Source of the DNA: Enterocloster hominis (ex Liu et al. 2021) | GTDB lineage: Bacteria > Bacillota > Clostridia > Lachnospirales > Lachnospiraceae | Reading direction: 5' to 3' | DNA length: 64,000 nucleotides | NCBI GenBank assembly: GCA_014385265.1 | Contig: JACRTJ010000016.1 | Coordinates: 1-64,000, forward strand | Part shown: piece after piece, positions 42,829 through 51,296 of the stretch | Layout of the letters: each line of letters begins with the position of its first letter | How positions within the stretch are numbered: the first letter of the stretch is position 1 | The notes under the pieces: generated by a model | Told to the model about the DNA's origin: nothing | What the model saw: the letters and a program-made list of their open reading frames with translations, nothing else | The model's database searches: none | Made by a program: the position numbers and the translations under genes

Positions 42829-43786
42829 TCTTGTGATCTTAGGTTCCGGCCCGGCGGGCCTTGGAGCCTCCATATACGCCCAGAGAGCAGAATTAAAGAC
42901 ACTGGTAATAGAAAAAGAGATGGTCAGCGGCGGACAGGTGCTGACCACCTACGAGGTAGATAATTACGCTGGCCTTCCGGGGATCAACGGCTTTGACCTG
43001 GGAATGAAATTCCGGGAGCATGCGGACCGGCTGGGAGCAGAATTTGCCGAGGACTCCATCATCGGGATCCAACAGGCCGGAGAGGACGGCGAGGGCCTTT
43101 TAAGGGCTGCTGAGGCCGGAGACGGCGGCCCTGTTCTTTGGAAGCTGAACGGGGAAAACGGCACGTATCTGGCAAGGACAGTGATCATCGCCACAGGAGC
43201 ACGCCACAGGAAGCTGGAGGTTCCCGGTGAGGAACGGCTCATGGGCATGGGTGTCTCCTACTGTGCCACCTGTGACGGAGCCTTCTTTAAAAAGAAGACA
43301 GCCGCCGTGGTGGGAGGCGGAGACGTGGCCATCGAGGACGCTATTTTCCTGGCAAGGATCTGTGAGAAGGTATATCTGATCCACCGCCGGAACGAGCTCA
43401 GAGGAGCAAAGAGCCTCCAGAAAAAGCTGATGGAGATGGAAAATGTAGAGATCCTCTGGGATACGGTGACAGATTCCATCAACGGGGAAAACAAGGTGGA
43501 ATCCTTAAGCCTCACCAATAAAAAAACGGGAGAAAAGAGGGAGCTTCCCGTGGACGGCGTATTCATTGCCGTGGGGATCTCTCCCAATACAGAGGGCCTG
43601 GAGGACCTGGTGGCCATGGACGGAGGCCATTATATCCTGGCGGGAGAGGATGGAAAAACATCCCGGCCAGGGATCTTTGCGGCCGGAGACGTGCGCACGA
43701 AGAACCTGCGCCAGATCGTTACAGCCGTGGCTGACGGAGCCAACTGTGTGACCAGCGCAGAGCGGTATTTAAACGGACAGCAATAA
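42812..43786 (+). CDS. trxB: Thioredoxin reductase
   Basis: A 324-residue flavoenzyme that reduces thioredoxin using NADPH. The FAD site is ILGSGPAGLGASIYA, the redox-active disulfide is CATC (in SYCATCDGAFF, about residue 150), the NADPH site is VVGGGDVAIEDAIFLA followed by HRRNELRG, and the C-terminal FAD contact is GIFAAGDVR. ATG 42812 has GGGAGGAG upstream. An inserted Gly/Glu-rich loop (about 88-105) makes it slightly long. The wall hydrolase gene follows after 15 bp. Confidence 0.95.
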   Translation: MEQIYDLVILGSGPAGLGASIYAQRAELKTLVIEKEMVSGGQVLTTYEVDNYAGLPGINGFDLGMKFREHADRLGAEFAEDSIIGIQQAGEDGEGLLRAAEAGDGGPVLWKLNGENGTYLARTVIIATGARHRKLEVPGEERLMGMGVSYCATCDGAFFKKKTAAVVGGGDVAIEDAIFLARICEKVYLIHRRNELRGAKSLQKKLMEMENVEILWDTVTDSINGENKVESLSLTNKKTGEKRELPVDGVFIAVGISPNTEGLEDLVAMDGGHYILAGEDGKTSRPGIFAAGDVRTKNLRQIVTAVADGANCVTSAERYLNGQQ

Positions 43787-43801
43787 GGAAGGAAAGACAG
43801 A

Positions 43802-45172
43802 ATGAAAAACAGAAAGATCATACTGACCGTTGGATGCGCCCTGGCGCTTATGCTGGCTCCTGCGACGGTTTACGCAGATACGGCAGCCCAGACCAGCCCC
43901 CGCCTGGGGATCCCGGTGGTGGGCTCCAACGGGGAGGCGTACGCCAATGTGGCCATTTCCCGGGTGAGCAATTATGTCAATGTGCGGACCGAGCCCAACA
44001 CCAGCAGCGGTATCGTTGGAAAGATCTATAATAACTGCGCAGCCACTATTTTAAAAACCGTGGACGGCGAGGGCGGCGCCTGGTACCAGATCCAGTCCGG
44101 CTCTGTCAACGGATACATAAAAGCAGAATATTTTATCACCGGAGCGGAGGCGGAGAAGGTGGCGAAGCAGGTGGGGACCGTATATGCCGCCATCAATACG
44201 GATACCCTGCGGCTCAGGGAGGAACCCAACACCACCAGCGCCACGCTGACGCTTTTGTCCAGGGATGCCGAATACATCGCCACAAAGGAAGAGGGCGATT
44301 TTGTACAGATCCAGGTGGACTACGAGTTGAGCGGCTATGTACATAAGGACTATATCACCCAGCGGGTGGAGTTCGACCAGGCGGTCAGCGTAGAGGAAGA
44401 AAAGAAAAAGAAAGAGGAAACGGAAAAGCTCCAGAAGGAGGCCCAGGAGGCCATCGCCGCCATGGAACAGCTTCGGAAAGAGGAAGGCGTCCAGAATGGA
44501 GGCACCGTGATCTCACCGGAGATTTCCTCGTCGGAGATTGGCTTTATCCAGGCAAACCCCAATGAGGAGCCGGTTTCCCAGAATGCGATGAAGCCTGCGG
44601 AGGGCCAGAATACGGGCGTTGGCAGCCAGTCCGGGCCTGGAGGCAGCGGAAGCAGCGGGAACGCTGGAGGTTCCGGGACCAATAGCCCGGACGGCGGAGC
44701 TGGCTCTGGAAATTCCGGAACCATCGGCAGCCAGTCCGGTCCCGGCGGGGATACGGACGTTTCCCAGGAGATCCTGGCTCCGTCCGGCCCCGGAAGCGCA
44801 GAGCTGGCCTCTGCCACCCGGACAGCCATTGTGGCTTATGCAAAGCAGTTCCTGGGAAATCCCTATGTATACGGCGGGACAAGCCTTACAGAGGGAGCGG
44901 ACTGCTCAGGCTTTACGATGAAGATCTTTGAGCACTTCGGGATCAGCACCGGAAGGAGCTCCAGGGACCAGGCGGCCAAGGGAAAAGAGATCCCCATTGA
45001 TTCGGTCCAGCCGGGAGATCTGCTGTTCTACGCCAGCGGCGACTACATCAACCATGTGGCCCTGTACATCGGCGGCGGACAGATCATCCACGCCAGCACG
45101 CCTAAAAATGGGATCATGATCACAACTGCATATTACAGGACGCCTTATAAGGCGGTTACGTTTTTAAATTAA
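43802..45172 (+). CDS. Secreted SH3b-NlpC/P60 cell-wall hydrolase
   Basis: A 456-residue peptidoglycan endopeptidase. A signal peptide (about 1-22, ending VYADTA) leads to two SH3b domains (about 45-110 and 118-185), a coiled/charged segment (about 195-225), a low-complexity Gly/Ser/Pro linker with a repeated SQSGPGG, and a C-terminal NlpC/P60 domain. The catalytic Cys is in GADCSGFTMKIF, the His in YINHVALYIG and the third polar residue in IIHAS. It probably cleaves stem peptides during growth or division. It follows trxB by 15 bp and precedes sdaAB by 22 bp. Confidence 0.93.
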   Translation: MKNRKIILTVGCALALMLAPATVYADTAAQTSPRLGIPVVGSNGEAYANVAISRVSNYVNVRTEPNTSSGIVGKIYNNCAATILKTVDGEGGAWYQIQSGSVNGYIKAEYFITGAEAEKVAKQVGTVYAAINTDTLRLREEPNTTSATLTLLSRDAEYIATKEEGDFVQIQVDYELSGYVHKDYITQRVEFDQAVSVEEEKKKKEETEKLQKEAQEAIAAMEQLRKEEGVQNGGTVISPEISSSEIGFIQANPNEEPVSQNAMKPAEGQNTGVGSQSGPGGSGSSGNAGGSGTNSPDGGAGSGNSGTIGSQSGPGGDTDVSQEILAPSGPGSAELASATRTAIVAYAKQFLGNPYVYGGTSLTEGADCSGFTMKIFEHFGISTGRSSRDQAAKGKEIPIDSVQPGDLLFYASGDYINHVALYIGGGQIIHASTPKNGIMITTAYYRTPYKAVTFLN

Positions 45173-45194
45173 CATTCAGGAGGAATCAAAGAGT

Positions 45195-45872
45195 ATGAAC
45201 GAGATTGGAACGTTTGATATTCTGGGACCAAATATGATCGGTCCCTCCAGCTCTCACACAGCAGGAGCGCTGCGGATCGCCTTTGTTGCGGGCCGTATGG
45301 TAGAAAGGGCTGTGTCTGTGAAATTTGTGCTTTACGGCTCTTTTGCAAGAACGTACCATGGCCATGGTACGGACCGGGCTCTGGTGGGCGGTATCCTGGG
45401 CTACCATCCCGACGACGAGCGGATCCGGGATTCTTTTGAACACGCAAAGGAGGCCGGCCTGGCGTTCTCCTTTGAAGAGAACTTTACAGACAAGGAGATC
45501 TATCCCAATACCGTGGATATCTACGTGACGGATAAGGACGGGAGCGTCGTGTCCCTGCGGGGAAAATCCATCGGCGGTGGAAATGCGGTGATCACAAGGC
45601 TCAACGGCGTGGATGTGGAGCTGACGGGCAATTACTGCACATTAGTGGTGGAGCATGTGGACAAGAAGGGGACCCTGGCCTTTGTGACCACGGTTTTAAG
45701 CGCCTACGATCTGAACATCGGTTCCCTGCGCCTTTACCGGGAGAGCAAGGGAAAACGGGCTTACGCCATCATCGAAGTGGATACCAATGTGTCAAACCAG
45801 GTAGTCAGCGCCTTAAAGGGCGTGGAATCAGTGACAAATGTGCTGGTAGTGCCGGCCATCCAGCTGGATTAA
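45195..45872 (+). CDS. sdaAB: L-serine dehydratase, iron-sulfur-dependent, beta subunit
   Basis: A 225-residue subunit of the oxygen-sensitive enzyme that converts L-serine to pyruvate and ammonia. The N-terminal domain begins with FDILGPNMIGPSSSHTAGALRIA, the typical opening, and contains the KSIGGGNAVITRL region. An ACT-like domain (about 150-225) ends the protein. AGGAGGAATC precedes the start. The alpha subunit follows after 15 bp, so the two are co-expressed. Confidence 0.95.
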   Translation: MNEIGTFDILGPNMIGPSSSHTAGALRIAFVAGRMVERAVSVKFVLYGSFARTYHGHGTDRALVGGILGYHPDDERIRDSFEHAKEAGLAFSFEENFTDKEIYPNTVDIYVTDKDGSVVSLRGKSIGGGNAVITRLNGVDVELTGNYCTLVVEHVDKKGTLAFVTTVLSAYDLNIGSLRLYRESKGKRAYAIIEVDTNVSNQVVSALKGVESVTNVLVVPAIQLD

Positions 45873-45887
45873 CGGAGGGAAAGGGAT

Positions 45888-46781
45888 ATGAATTTTATCA
45901 ACGGTGCGCAGCTTTTAGAATACTGTGAAAAAGAAAATAAAAAGATCTCCGAGGCCATGTTCGAGCGGGAGACCACGTTCCTGGAGCAGGACGGGGAAAA
46001 GACAAGAGCCAGAATGAAAAAGGCCTTTTCCATCATGCAGGCGGCAGTGAAGAAGCCGTTAAAAGAGGACATTGTCAGCATGGGAGGCATGATCGGCGGA
46101 GAGAGCAAGAAGCTCCACGCCTTACGGGAGCAGGGAAAAAATATCTGCGGCGACGTGGTCTCCAAGGCCATTGCTTATGCGGTGGGCGTCCTGGAGGTCA
46201 ACGCTTCCATGGGACTTATCGTGGCGGCTCCCACAGCCGGTTCCTCCGGCGTGATCCCGGGAACCCTCTGCGCTCTCCAGGAGCAGTACGGCTTTACCGA
46301 TGACGAGATCTGCCAGGCACTGTTCAACGCGGCTGCCATCGGCTATCTGATCACCAGAAACGCCACCACAGCGGGAGCAGAGGGCGGCTGCCAGGCGGAG
46401 GTGGGGTCTGCCAGCGCCATGGCTGCATCGGCGGCTGTGGAGCTTTTTGGAGGTACTCCGAGGCAGTGCATGGACGCGGCCTCCTTTGCCATGGTCAATA
46501 TCCTGGGTCTGGTCTGTGACCCCATCGGCGGCCTGGTGGAGAATCCCTGCCAGAACCGGAACGCCATGGGCGCTTCCAATGCGCTGATCTCTGCGGAGCT
46601 TTCCCTGGCGGGCGTAAAGAGCATTACGCCCATCGACGAGACCATTGGGGTCATGTACGCCGTGGGACGTTCCATCCCATCGGAGCTCAGGGAGACCTCT
46701 CTGGGCGGTATGGCTGTTGCCAAGAGCGCCTGCGAGAATTGTATGGCATGTGCGAATAAACGGAATAAAATGAAAAAATAG
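45888..46781 (+). CDS. sdaAA: L-serine dehydratase, iron-sulfur-dependent, alpha subunit
   Basis: A 297-residue catalytic subunit. The [4Fe-4S] ligands are visible: Cys in LVCDPIGGLVENPC (two) and Cys in the C-terminal SACENCMACANKRN. The substrate loop region PTAGSSGVIPG and the Gly-rich GGCQAEVGSASAM are conserved. The strong GGAGGGAAAGGG ribosome binding site and tight spacing after sdaAB indicate one transcript, perhaps with trxB and the wall hydrolase. A terminator follows. Confidence 0.96.
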   Translation: MNFINGAQLLEYCEKENKKISEAMFERETTFLEQDGEKTRARMKKAFSIMQAAVKKPLKEDIVSMGGMIGGESKKLHALREQGKNICGDVVSKAIAYAVGVLEVNASMGLIVAAPTAGSSGVIPGTLCALQEQYGFTDDEICQALFNAAAIGYLITRNATTAGAEGGCQAEVGSASAMAASAAVELFGGTPRQCMDAASFAMVNILGLVCDPIGGLVENPCQNRNAMGASNALISAELSLAGVKSITPIDETIGVMYAVGRSIPSELRETSLGGMAVAKSACENCMACANKRNKMKK

Positions 46782-46788
46782 GATTAAA

Positions 46789-46839
46789 ACAAAAATGTCC
46801 CCTGGCCACCAGTTATGGATAGCCAGGGGATGTTTTTGT
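46789..46839. terminator. Bidirectional terminator after sdaAA
   Basis: ACAAAAATG-TCCCCTGGC pairs with GCCAGGGGA-TGTTTTTGT in an almost perfect 18-bp inverted repeat with T tracts on both strands. Confidence 0.9.
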
Positions 46840-46966
46840 CTTAGGAATGTACGTCCTGTGAAAAAACGCTGTACGGGGACCGCCATGGGAGCGGAAGGGA
46901 ATTTCGCCGCAGAAGCGGCCCGTCATAGGCGGAGAACCCCGCAGGCGGGCTTCTTCCTTACGGAGC

Positions 46967-47464
46967 TTACTTGAAGAGCTCGGCTGCTTTGGAAGCGAAG
47001 CGCTGTCCAAATACGGGGAAGAGATCCATTCCAGTCATTTCCGGTCCGGTACATACAGGCCCCAGATGGATATTGGGTTTTCCAAGGCTGGTCCCGCCGG
47101 AGTAGACCAGCATTCCCTTTACCAGGAGCTGGGTCAGGATGCTTTCGATGGCCATGACCGGGCCGCCCTGGGGAACATTGGAGGTGGCGAAGGCACCGCC
47201 CAGCTTTCCGCCCAGGCTTACGGGGCAGGTATCCAGCCACTGCTTTAGCTGCCAGGATTCAGCGGCATAATAATCCGGCGTTCCGAATAATACGCCGGCG
47301 GATTCCTGGAGCTCCTTTACATACTCGTCCTTTTTTTCACTGAAGGATGAAACGGGGATCAGAACGGCCTCCATGCCCTCTACGGCCTCAATGCCTTTGA
47401 CAATCTCTTTTGCGGCTGCCTCTGTGCGGCCTGTGGATGAATGGTAAACGATGGATATTTTCAT
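46967..47464 (-). CDS. Flavodoxin-like NAD(P)H-dependent FMN reductase (WrbA-like)
   Basis: A 165-residue flavodoxin-fold protein. YHSSTGRTEAAAKEIVKGI is the FMN phosphate loop, and FGTPDYYAAESWQLKQWLD and FATSNVPQGGP form the FMN-ring and tetramer contacts seen in WrbA-type quinone reductases. It is shorter than WrbA by about 30 residues. It probably reduces quinones or nitroaromatics, or carries electrons; the partner is unknown. The gene stands alone on the minus strand, 80 bp after hpf. Confidence 0.87.
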   Translation of the reverse strand: MKISIVYHSSTGRTEAAAKEIVKGIEAVEGMEAVLIPVSSFSEKKDEYVKELQESAGVLFGTPDYYAAESWQLKQWLDTCPVSLGGKLGGAFATSNVPQGGPVMAIESILTQLLVKGMLVYSGGTSLGKPNIHLGPVCTGPEMTGMDLFPVFGQRFASKAAELFK

Positions 47465-47490
47465 TGCGGTTCCTCTCTTTCATAAAAAGA

Positions 47491-47516
47491 CCGGTGCGGG
47501 AGATTCCGCGCACCGG
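47491..47516 (-). terminator. Rho-independent terminator after hpf
   Basis: On the minus strand CCGGTGCG and CGCACCGG form a stem followed by TCTTTTTAT, 29 bp after the hpf stop. Confidence 0.75.
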
Positions 47517-47544
47517 CCTTTAAAAAGCTTGTCCATGGGGGTCG

Positions 47545-48072
47545 TTAGAATTCCGGTTCGATCAGACCATAGGAATTTGATTTTCTCTTATAAACAACAT
47601 TGACCTCGTTGGTATCTGCGTTCAGGAACATAAAGAAGTTGTGGCCCAGAAGCTCCATCTGGATGCAGGCCTCCTCCGGATCCATCGGCTTCATTGCGAA
47701 GCGTTTGGTCTTTACGATCTTTATGGTCTCCTCATGCTCCGGCTCCTCCTGAAGGAAGGCTTCGCTGAAGGAAAGCGCACTCTGTTTCTTATCAATGAGT
47801 TTTGTTTTATATTTTTTGATCTGACGTTCGATGATCTCTTCCACAAGGTCAATGGAAACATACATATCATTGGAATCCTGTTCGGCACGGATGATGCTGC
47901 CTTTGACAGGGATCGTTACCTCAATTTTCTGGCGTCCTTTCTCTACGCTCATGGTTACCTGTACTTCCGTATCAGGAGAAAAATAGCGTTCCAGCTTTCC
48001 GATCTTATTTTCTGCTGCTTCTTTTAAACCTGGTGTAATGTCGATGTTCTTTCCGCTGATGATATAACGCAT
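47545..48072 (-). CDS. hpf: Long-form ribosome hibernation promoting factor
   Basis: A 175-residue protein that binds the 30S subunit and joins ribosomes into inactive 100S dimers. The N-terminal domain (about 1-100, ISGKNIDITPGLKEAAENKIGKLERYF) binds ribosomes. The C-terminal dimerisation domain (about 120-175, KRFAMKPMDPEEACIQMELLGHNFFMF) defines the long form. ATG 48072 is chosen over the frame start at 48213: GAAGGAG lies upstream and the promoter at 48103-48131 falls between the two codons. Position before secA and prfB matches other Firmicutes. Confidence 0.96.
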   Translation of the reverse strand: MRYIISGKNIDITPGLKEAAENKIGKLERYFSPDTEVQVTMSVEKGRQKIEVTIPVKGSIIRAEQDSNDMYVSIDLVEEIIERQIKKYKTKLIDKKQSALSFSEAFLQEEPEHEETIKIVKTKRFAMKPMDPEEACIQMELLGHNFFMFLNADTNEVNVVYKRKSNSYGLIEPEF

Positions 48073-48102
48073 AGAATCAACTCCTTCTTTTGGGATGGCC
48101 TT

Positions 48103-48131
48103 ATTATAGCACATAATTCTGTAAAAAACAA
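48103..48131 (-). promoter_or_regulatory. Sigma-A promoter of hpf
   Basis: On the minus strand TTGTTT, 17 nt, TATAAT. It lies about 30 bp upstream of the hpf start. Confidence 0.8.
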
Positions 48132-48167
48132 CTAAAATTATAAAAGGTGCGACAACTTGAAGGGGTG

Positions 48168-48199
48168 TACAGATCTGTAAAACGATAGGGGTACTATCG
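48168..48199. promoter_or_regulatory. Palindrome and dyad upstream of hpf
   Basis: A perfect 12-bp palindrome TACAGATCTGTA (48168-48179) is followed by the dyad CGATAG-5-CTATCG (48183-48199). Both lie 36-70 bp upstream of the hpf -35 hexamer, suitable for a regulator site. Confidence 0.4.
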
Positions 48200-48316
48200 A
48201 CAGCCTTCGCCATTTGTCAATGGTTTTGCTGGAAAAACTGGTCGAAAAAGTGAATTTTATGAGATGTGTACAAAAATATGAAAAATTACGCGTCCACCGA
48301 AAAATAGGAATCAACC

Positions 48317-48357
48317 ATGGGATAAATTGTGGATAATGTGGATAACTTGGTGTATAA
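48317..48357 (+). promoter_or_regulatory. DnaA-box array 1 in the hpf-secA gap
   Basis: Two perfect DnaA boxes in the reverse orientation, TGTGGATAA, abut head to tail at 48328-48336 and 48337-48345. They are flanked by weaker copies ATGGGATAA (48317-48325) and GGTGTATAA (48349-48357). The 629-bp gap between the hpf and secA start codons is otherwise without a supported gene. Confidence 0.7.
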
Positions 48358-48424
48358 GTGCGTTTTTCAGTAAAATAAAGGAAAAACAGGGGGGACAACT
48401 TTCAACAAAAGTTTTGTGGACGAC

Positions 48425-48442
48425 GGTGGATAAAGTGGATAA
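48425..48442 (+). promoter_or_regulatory. DnaA-box array 2 in the hpf-secA gap
   Basis: GGTGGATAA (48425-48433) and AGTGGATAA (48434-48442) also abut head to tail; each differs by one base from TGTGGATAA. A TTGTGGAC lies at about 48413. The array is about 80 bp from the first, same orientation. Confidence 0.6.
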
Positions 48443-48588
48443 CCGGAAAATCGAATGTATGGTTTGTGCAATCTGCCAGTTTACAATAATTTTACATTCC
48501 AGGCGGGTGAAAGCGGCGGAATGGTCCCATCCGGCGGCCGGAGCCATGGACAGAAATATGTCTAAATTGTTAAAAAAAAAGGAAAGCA

Positions 48589-48617
48589 TTGAATAAACCG
48601 TATGAAGGTGATAGAAT
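48589..48617 (+). promoter_or_regulatory. Sigma-A promoter of secA
   Basis: TTGAAT, 17 nt, TAGAAT. The transcript would start near 48624, excluding the in-frame ATG at 48602 and leaving a leader of about 77 nt with a CCGGC/GCCGG hairpin. Confidence 0.7.
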
Positions 48618-48700
48618 ATAAAGGATTGTATGATAGCAGAATTGTCCTCCGGCCACAGAAAGCCGGGGAAAAGAAAGTTTTAGATTTAGGAGCGTGCAGA

Positions 48701-51280
48701 ATGAATCTTGTTGAAAAAGTATTTGGAACGCACAGTGAGCGGGAGCTGAAGCTGATCTACCCGATTATTGATAAAATTGAAAAGCTGCGTCCGGAAATGC
48801 AGAAAATGAGCGACGAGGAGTTAAAGGACCAGACCAGGAAGTTTAAAGAGCGCCTGGCAGCCGGAGAGACTCTGGATGATCTTCTTCCGGAGGCCTTTGC
48901 CACCGTCCGGGAAGCAGCAAAAAGAACCTTAAAAATGGAGCATTATCCGGTCCAGCTCATCGGCGGTATCGTCCTGCACCAGGGCCGTATCGCAGAGATG
49001 AAGACCGGTGAAGGCAAGACCCTTGTGTCCACATGTCCGGCCTACTTAAACGCGCTGTCCGGAAAGGGCGTCCAGATCGTAACGGTCAACGACTATCTGG
49101 CAAAGCGTGACGCCGAGTGGATGGGACAGGTCCATGAGTTCTTAGGCCTTAAGGTGGGCGTGGTATTAAACTCCATGACCTCCGAAGAGAGAAAGGCCGC
49201 CTATAACTGCGATATCACCTATGTGACCAACAACGAGCTGGGCTTTGACTATCTCCGCGATAATATGGCCATCTACAAAGAGCAGATGGTGCTGAGAGAC
49301 CTGGATTACTGTATCATCGACGAGGTGGACTCTGTCCTCATCGATGAAGCCAGGACGCCTCTGATCATTTCCGGCCAGAGCGGAAAGTCCACAAAGCTCT
49401 ACGAGGTCTGCGACGTGCTGGCAAGGCAGCTGACCCGGGGCGAGGAGTCCGGAGAGTTCAATAAGTTCAACGCCATCATGGGCGAGGAGATCGAAGAGAC
49501 CGGAGACTTTATCGTAAACGAAAAGGATAAGGTGGTAAACTTAACGGCCGAGGGCGTTAAGAAGGTAGAGCAGTTCTTCCATATTGAAAACCTGGCTGAT
49601 CCGGAGAACCTGGAGATCCAGCACAACATCATCCTGGCCCTCCGCGCCAATTACATGATGTTCCGGGATAAGGATTATGTAGTAAAGGACGACGAGGTGC
49701 TGATCGTTGACGAGTTCACCGGCCGTATCATGCCGGGCCGCCGGTATTCCGACGGTCTCCACCAGGCCATCGAGGCGAAGGAGCACGTAAACGTAAGAAG
49801 AGAGTCCAGGACCCTGGCCACCATCACCTTCCAGAACTTCTTTAATAAGTTCCGCAAGAAGGCCGGTATGACCGGTACGGCCCAGACAGAGGAGCGGGAG
49901 TTCCGGAATATCTATGGAATGGACGTTATCGTGATCCCCACCAACCGCCCGGTGATCCGTAAGGATCTGGAGGATGCCGTTTATAAGACGAAGAAGGAAA
50001 AATTCCACGCTGTGGTGGAGGAAATCGTAAAGGCCCATGAAAAGGGACAGCCGGTGCTGGTGGGCACCATCACCATCGAGACCTCCGAAATGTTAAGCCA
50101 CATGCTGAAAAAGCGCGGAGTTCCCCATAAGGTATTAAACGCCAAGTTCCATGAGCTGGAGGCGGAGATCGTTGCAGAGGCCGGCGTACACGGCGCTGTG
50201 ACCATTGCCACCAACATGGCCGGCCGTGGTACGGATATCAAGCTGGATGACGAATCCAAGGCCCTGGGCGGCTTAAAGATCATTGGTACGGAGCGCCATG
50301 AGTCCAGACGTATCGACAACCAGCTGCGCGGCCGTTCCGGCCGTCAGGGCGATCCGGGTGAATCCCGTTTCTACCTGTCCCTGGAGGACGACCTGATGCG
50401 TCTCTTCGGTTCAGATAAGCTTATGAGCATGTTTAATGCCCTGGGAGTTCCGGAGAACGAGCAGATCGAGCATAAGATGCTGTCCACAGCCATCGAAAAG
50501 GCCCAGAAGAAGATCGAGACAAATAACTACGGGATCCGTGAGAACCTGTTAAAATACGATGAAGTCATGAACGAGCAGCGTGAGGTGATCTACGCAGAGC
50601 GTCTCCAGGTATTAAACGGAGAGAACATGCGCGACGTGATCATGAAGATGCTCAACGACATCGTGGAAGGCGCTGTGGATATGTCCATTGGAGACGAGCA
50701 GTCTGCGGATAAGTGGAACTTTAAGGAGCTGAACGAGCTGATCCTTCCGATCATTCCCTTAAAGCCCCTGGAGCTCAATGACGAGATCCGTCATATGAAG
50801 AAGGATGAACTGAAGCACGCCTTAAAGGAGAAGGCCACCAAGTTCTATGAGGCCAAGGAAACGGAATTCCCGGATGCAGAGCAGATCCGTGAGATCGAGC
50901 GGGTGGTGCTCTTAAAGGTGATCGACAATAAGTGGATGTCCCATATCGACGATATGGACCAGCTCCGCCAGGGGATCGGCCTTCAGGCCTATGGCCAGAG
51001 GGATCCGCTGGTAGAGTATAAGATGAGCGGATATGAGATGTTCGAGGATATGTCCTCTGCCATCCGTGAAGATACGGTCCGCATCCTCTGCCATATCCGT
51101 GTGGAGCAGAAGATCGAGAGAGAGGCTGCGGCCCGGGTGACAGGCACCAACAGGGACAACACGGCAGCCAGAACTCCCCAGAGACGGGCAGCCCAGAAGA
51201 TCTACCCCAACGATCCCTGTCCCTGCGGATCCGGTAAAAAATATAAACAGTGCCACGGCAGAAAGCCGTTAGCCCAGTAA
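48701..51280 (+). CDS. secA: Preprotein translocase ATPase SecA
   Basis: The 859-residue motor drives proteins through Sec[20 protein letters not shown] is the normal SecA opening and ATG 48701 has AGGAG upstream, so the longer frame from 48602 is not used. The first nucleotide-binding fold has [10 protein letters not shown] and [16 protein letters not shown], the second GRGTDIKL and RGRSGRQGD. The C-terminus carries the zinc-binding, SecB/lipid-contact tail [19 protein letters not shown]. It precedes prfB by 16 bp. Confidence 0.98.
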   Translation: MNLVEKVFGTHSERELKLIYPIIDKIEKLRPEMQKMSDEELKDQTRKFKERLAAGETLDDLLPEAFATVREAAKRTLKMEHYPVQLIGGIVLHQGRIAEMKTGEGKTLVSTCPAYLNALSGKGVQIVTVNDYLAKRDAEWMGQVHEFLGLKVGVVLNSMTSEERKAAYNCDITYVTNNELGFDYLRDNMAIYKEQMVLRDLDYCIIDEVDSVLIDEARTPLIISGQSGKSTKLYEVCDVLARQLTRGEESGEFNKFNAIMGEEIEETGDFIVNEKDKVVNLTAEGVKKVEQFFHIENLADPENLEIQHNIILALRANYMMFRDKDYVVKDDEVLIVDEFTGRIMPGRRYSDGLHQAIEAKEHVNVRRESRTLATITFQNFFNKFRKKAGMTGTAQTEEREFRNIYGMDVIVIPTNRPVIRKDLEDAVYKTKKEKFHAVVEEIVKAHEKGQPVLVGTITIETSEMLSHMLKKRGVPHKVLNAKFHELEAEIVAEAGVHGAVTIATNMAGRGTDIKLDDESKALGGLKIIGTERHESRRIDNQLRGRSGRQGDPGESRFYLSLEDDLMRLFGSDKLMSMFNALGVPENEQIEHKMLSTAIEKAQKKIETNNYGIRENLLKYDEVMNEQREVIYAERLQVLNGENMRDVIMKMLNDIVEGAVDMSIGDEQSADKWNFKELNELILPIIPLKPLELNDEIRHMKKDELKHALKEKATKFYEAKETEFPDAEQIREIERVVLLKVIDNKWMSHIDDMDQLRQGIGLQAYGQRDPLVEYKMSGYEMFEDMSSAIREDTVRILCHIRVEQKIEREAAARVTGTNRDNTAARTPQRRAAQKIYPNDPCPCGSGKKYKQCHGRKPLAQ

Positions 51281-51296
51281 GAGAGGACGAGATTCT

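Noticed and set aside
48317..48442. Chromosomal origin oriC
   Set aside because: No dnaA, dnaN, rpmH or gidA-type neighbours occur in the window. DnaA boxes alone do not prove an origin, so the arrays are reported only as boxes.
48327..48596. 89-codon plus-strand frame in the hpf-secA gap, possible SecM-like arrest peptide for secA
   Set aside because: It starts at TTG without a ribosome binding site, runs through both DnaA-box arrays, and ends upstream of the predicted secA transcription start, so it would not be on the secA mRNA from that promoter. No arrest-like motif was seen.
48602..48700. N-terminal extension of secA from ATG 48602
   Set aside because: The codon lies inside the promoter (48589-48617) and SecA homologues start at the MNLVEKVFG sequence, coded from 48701.
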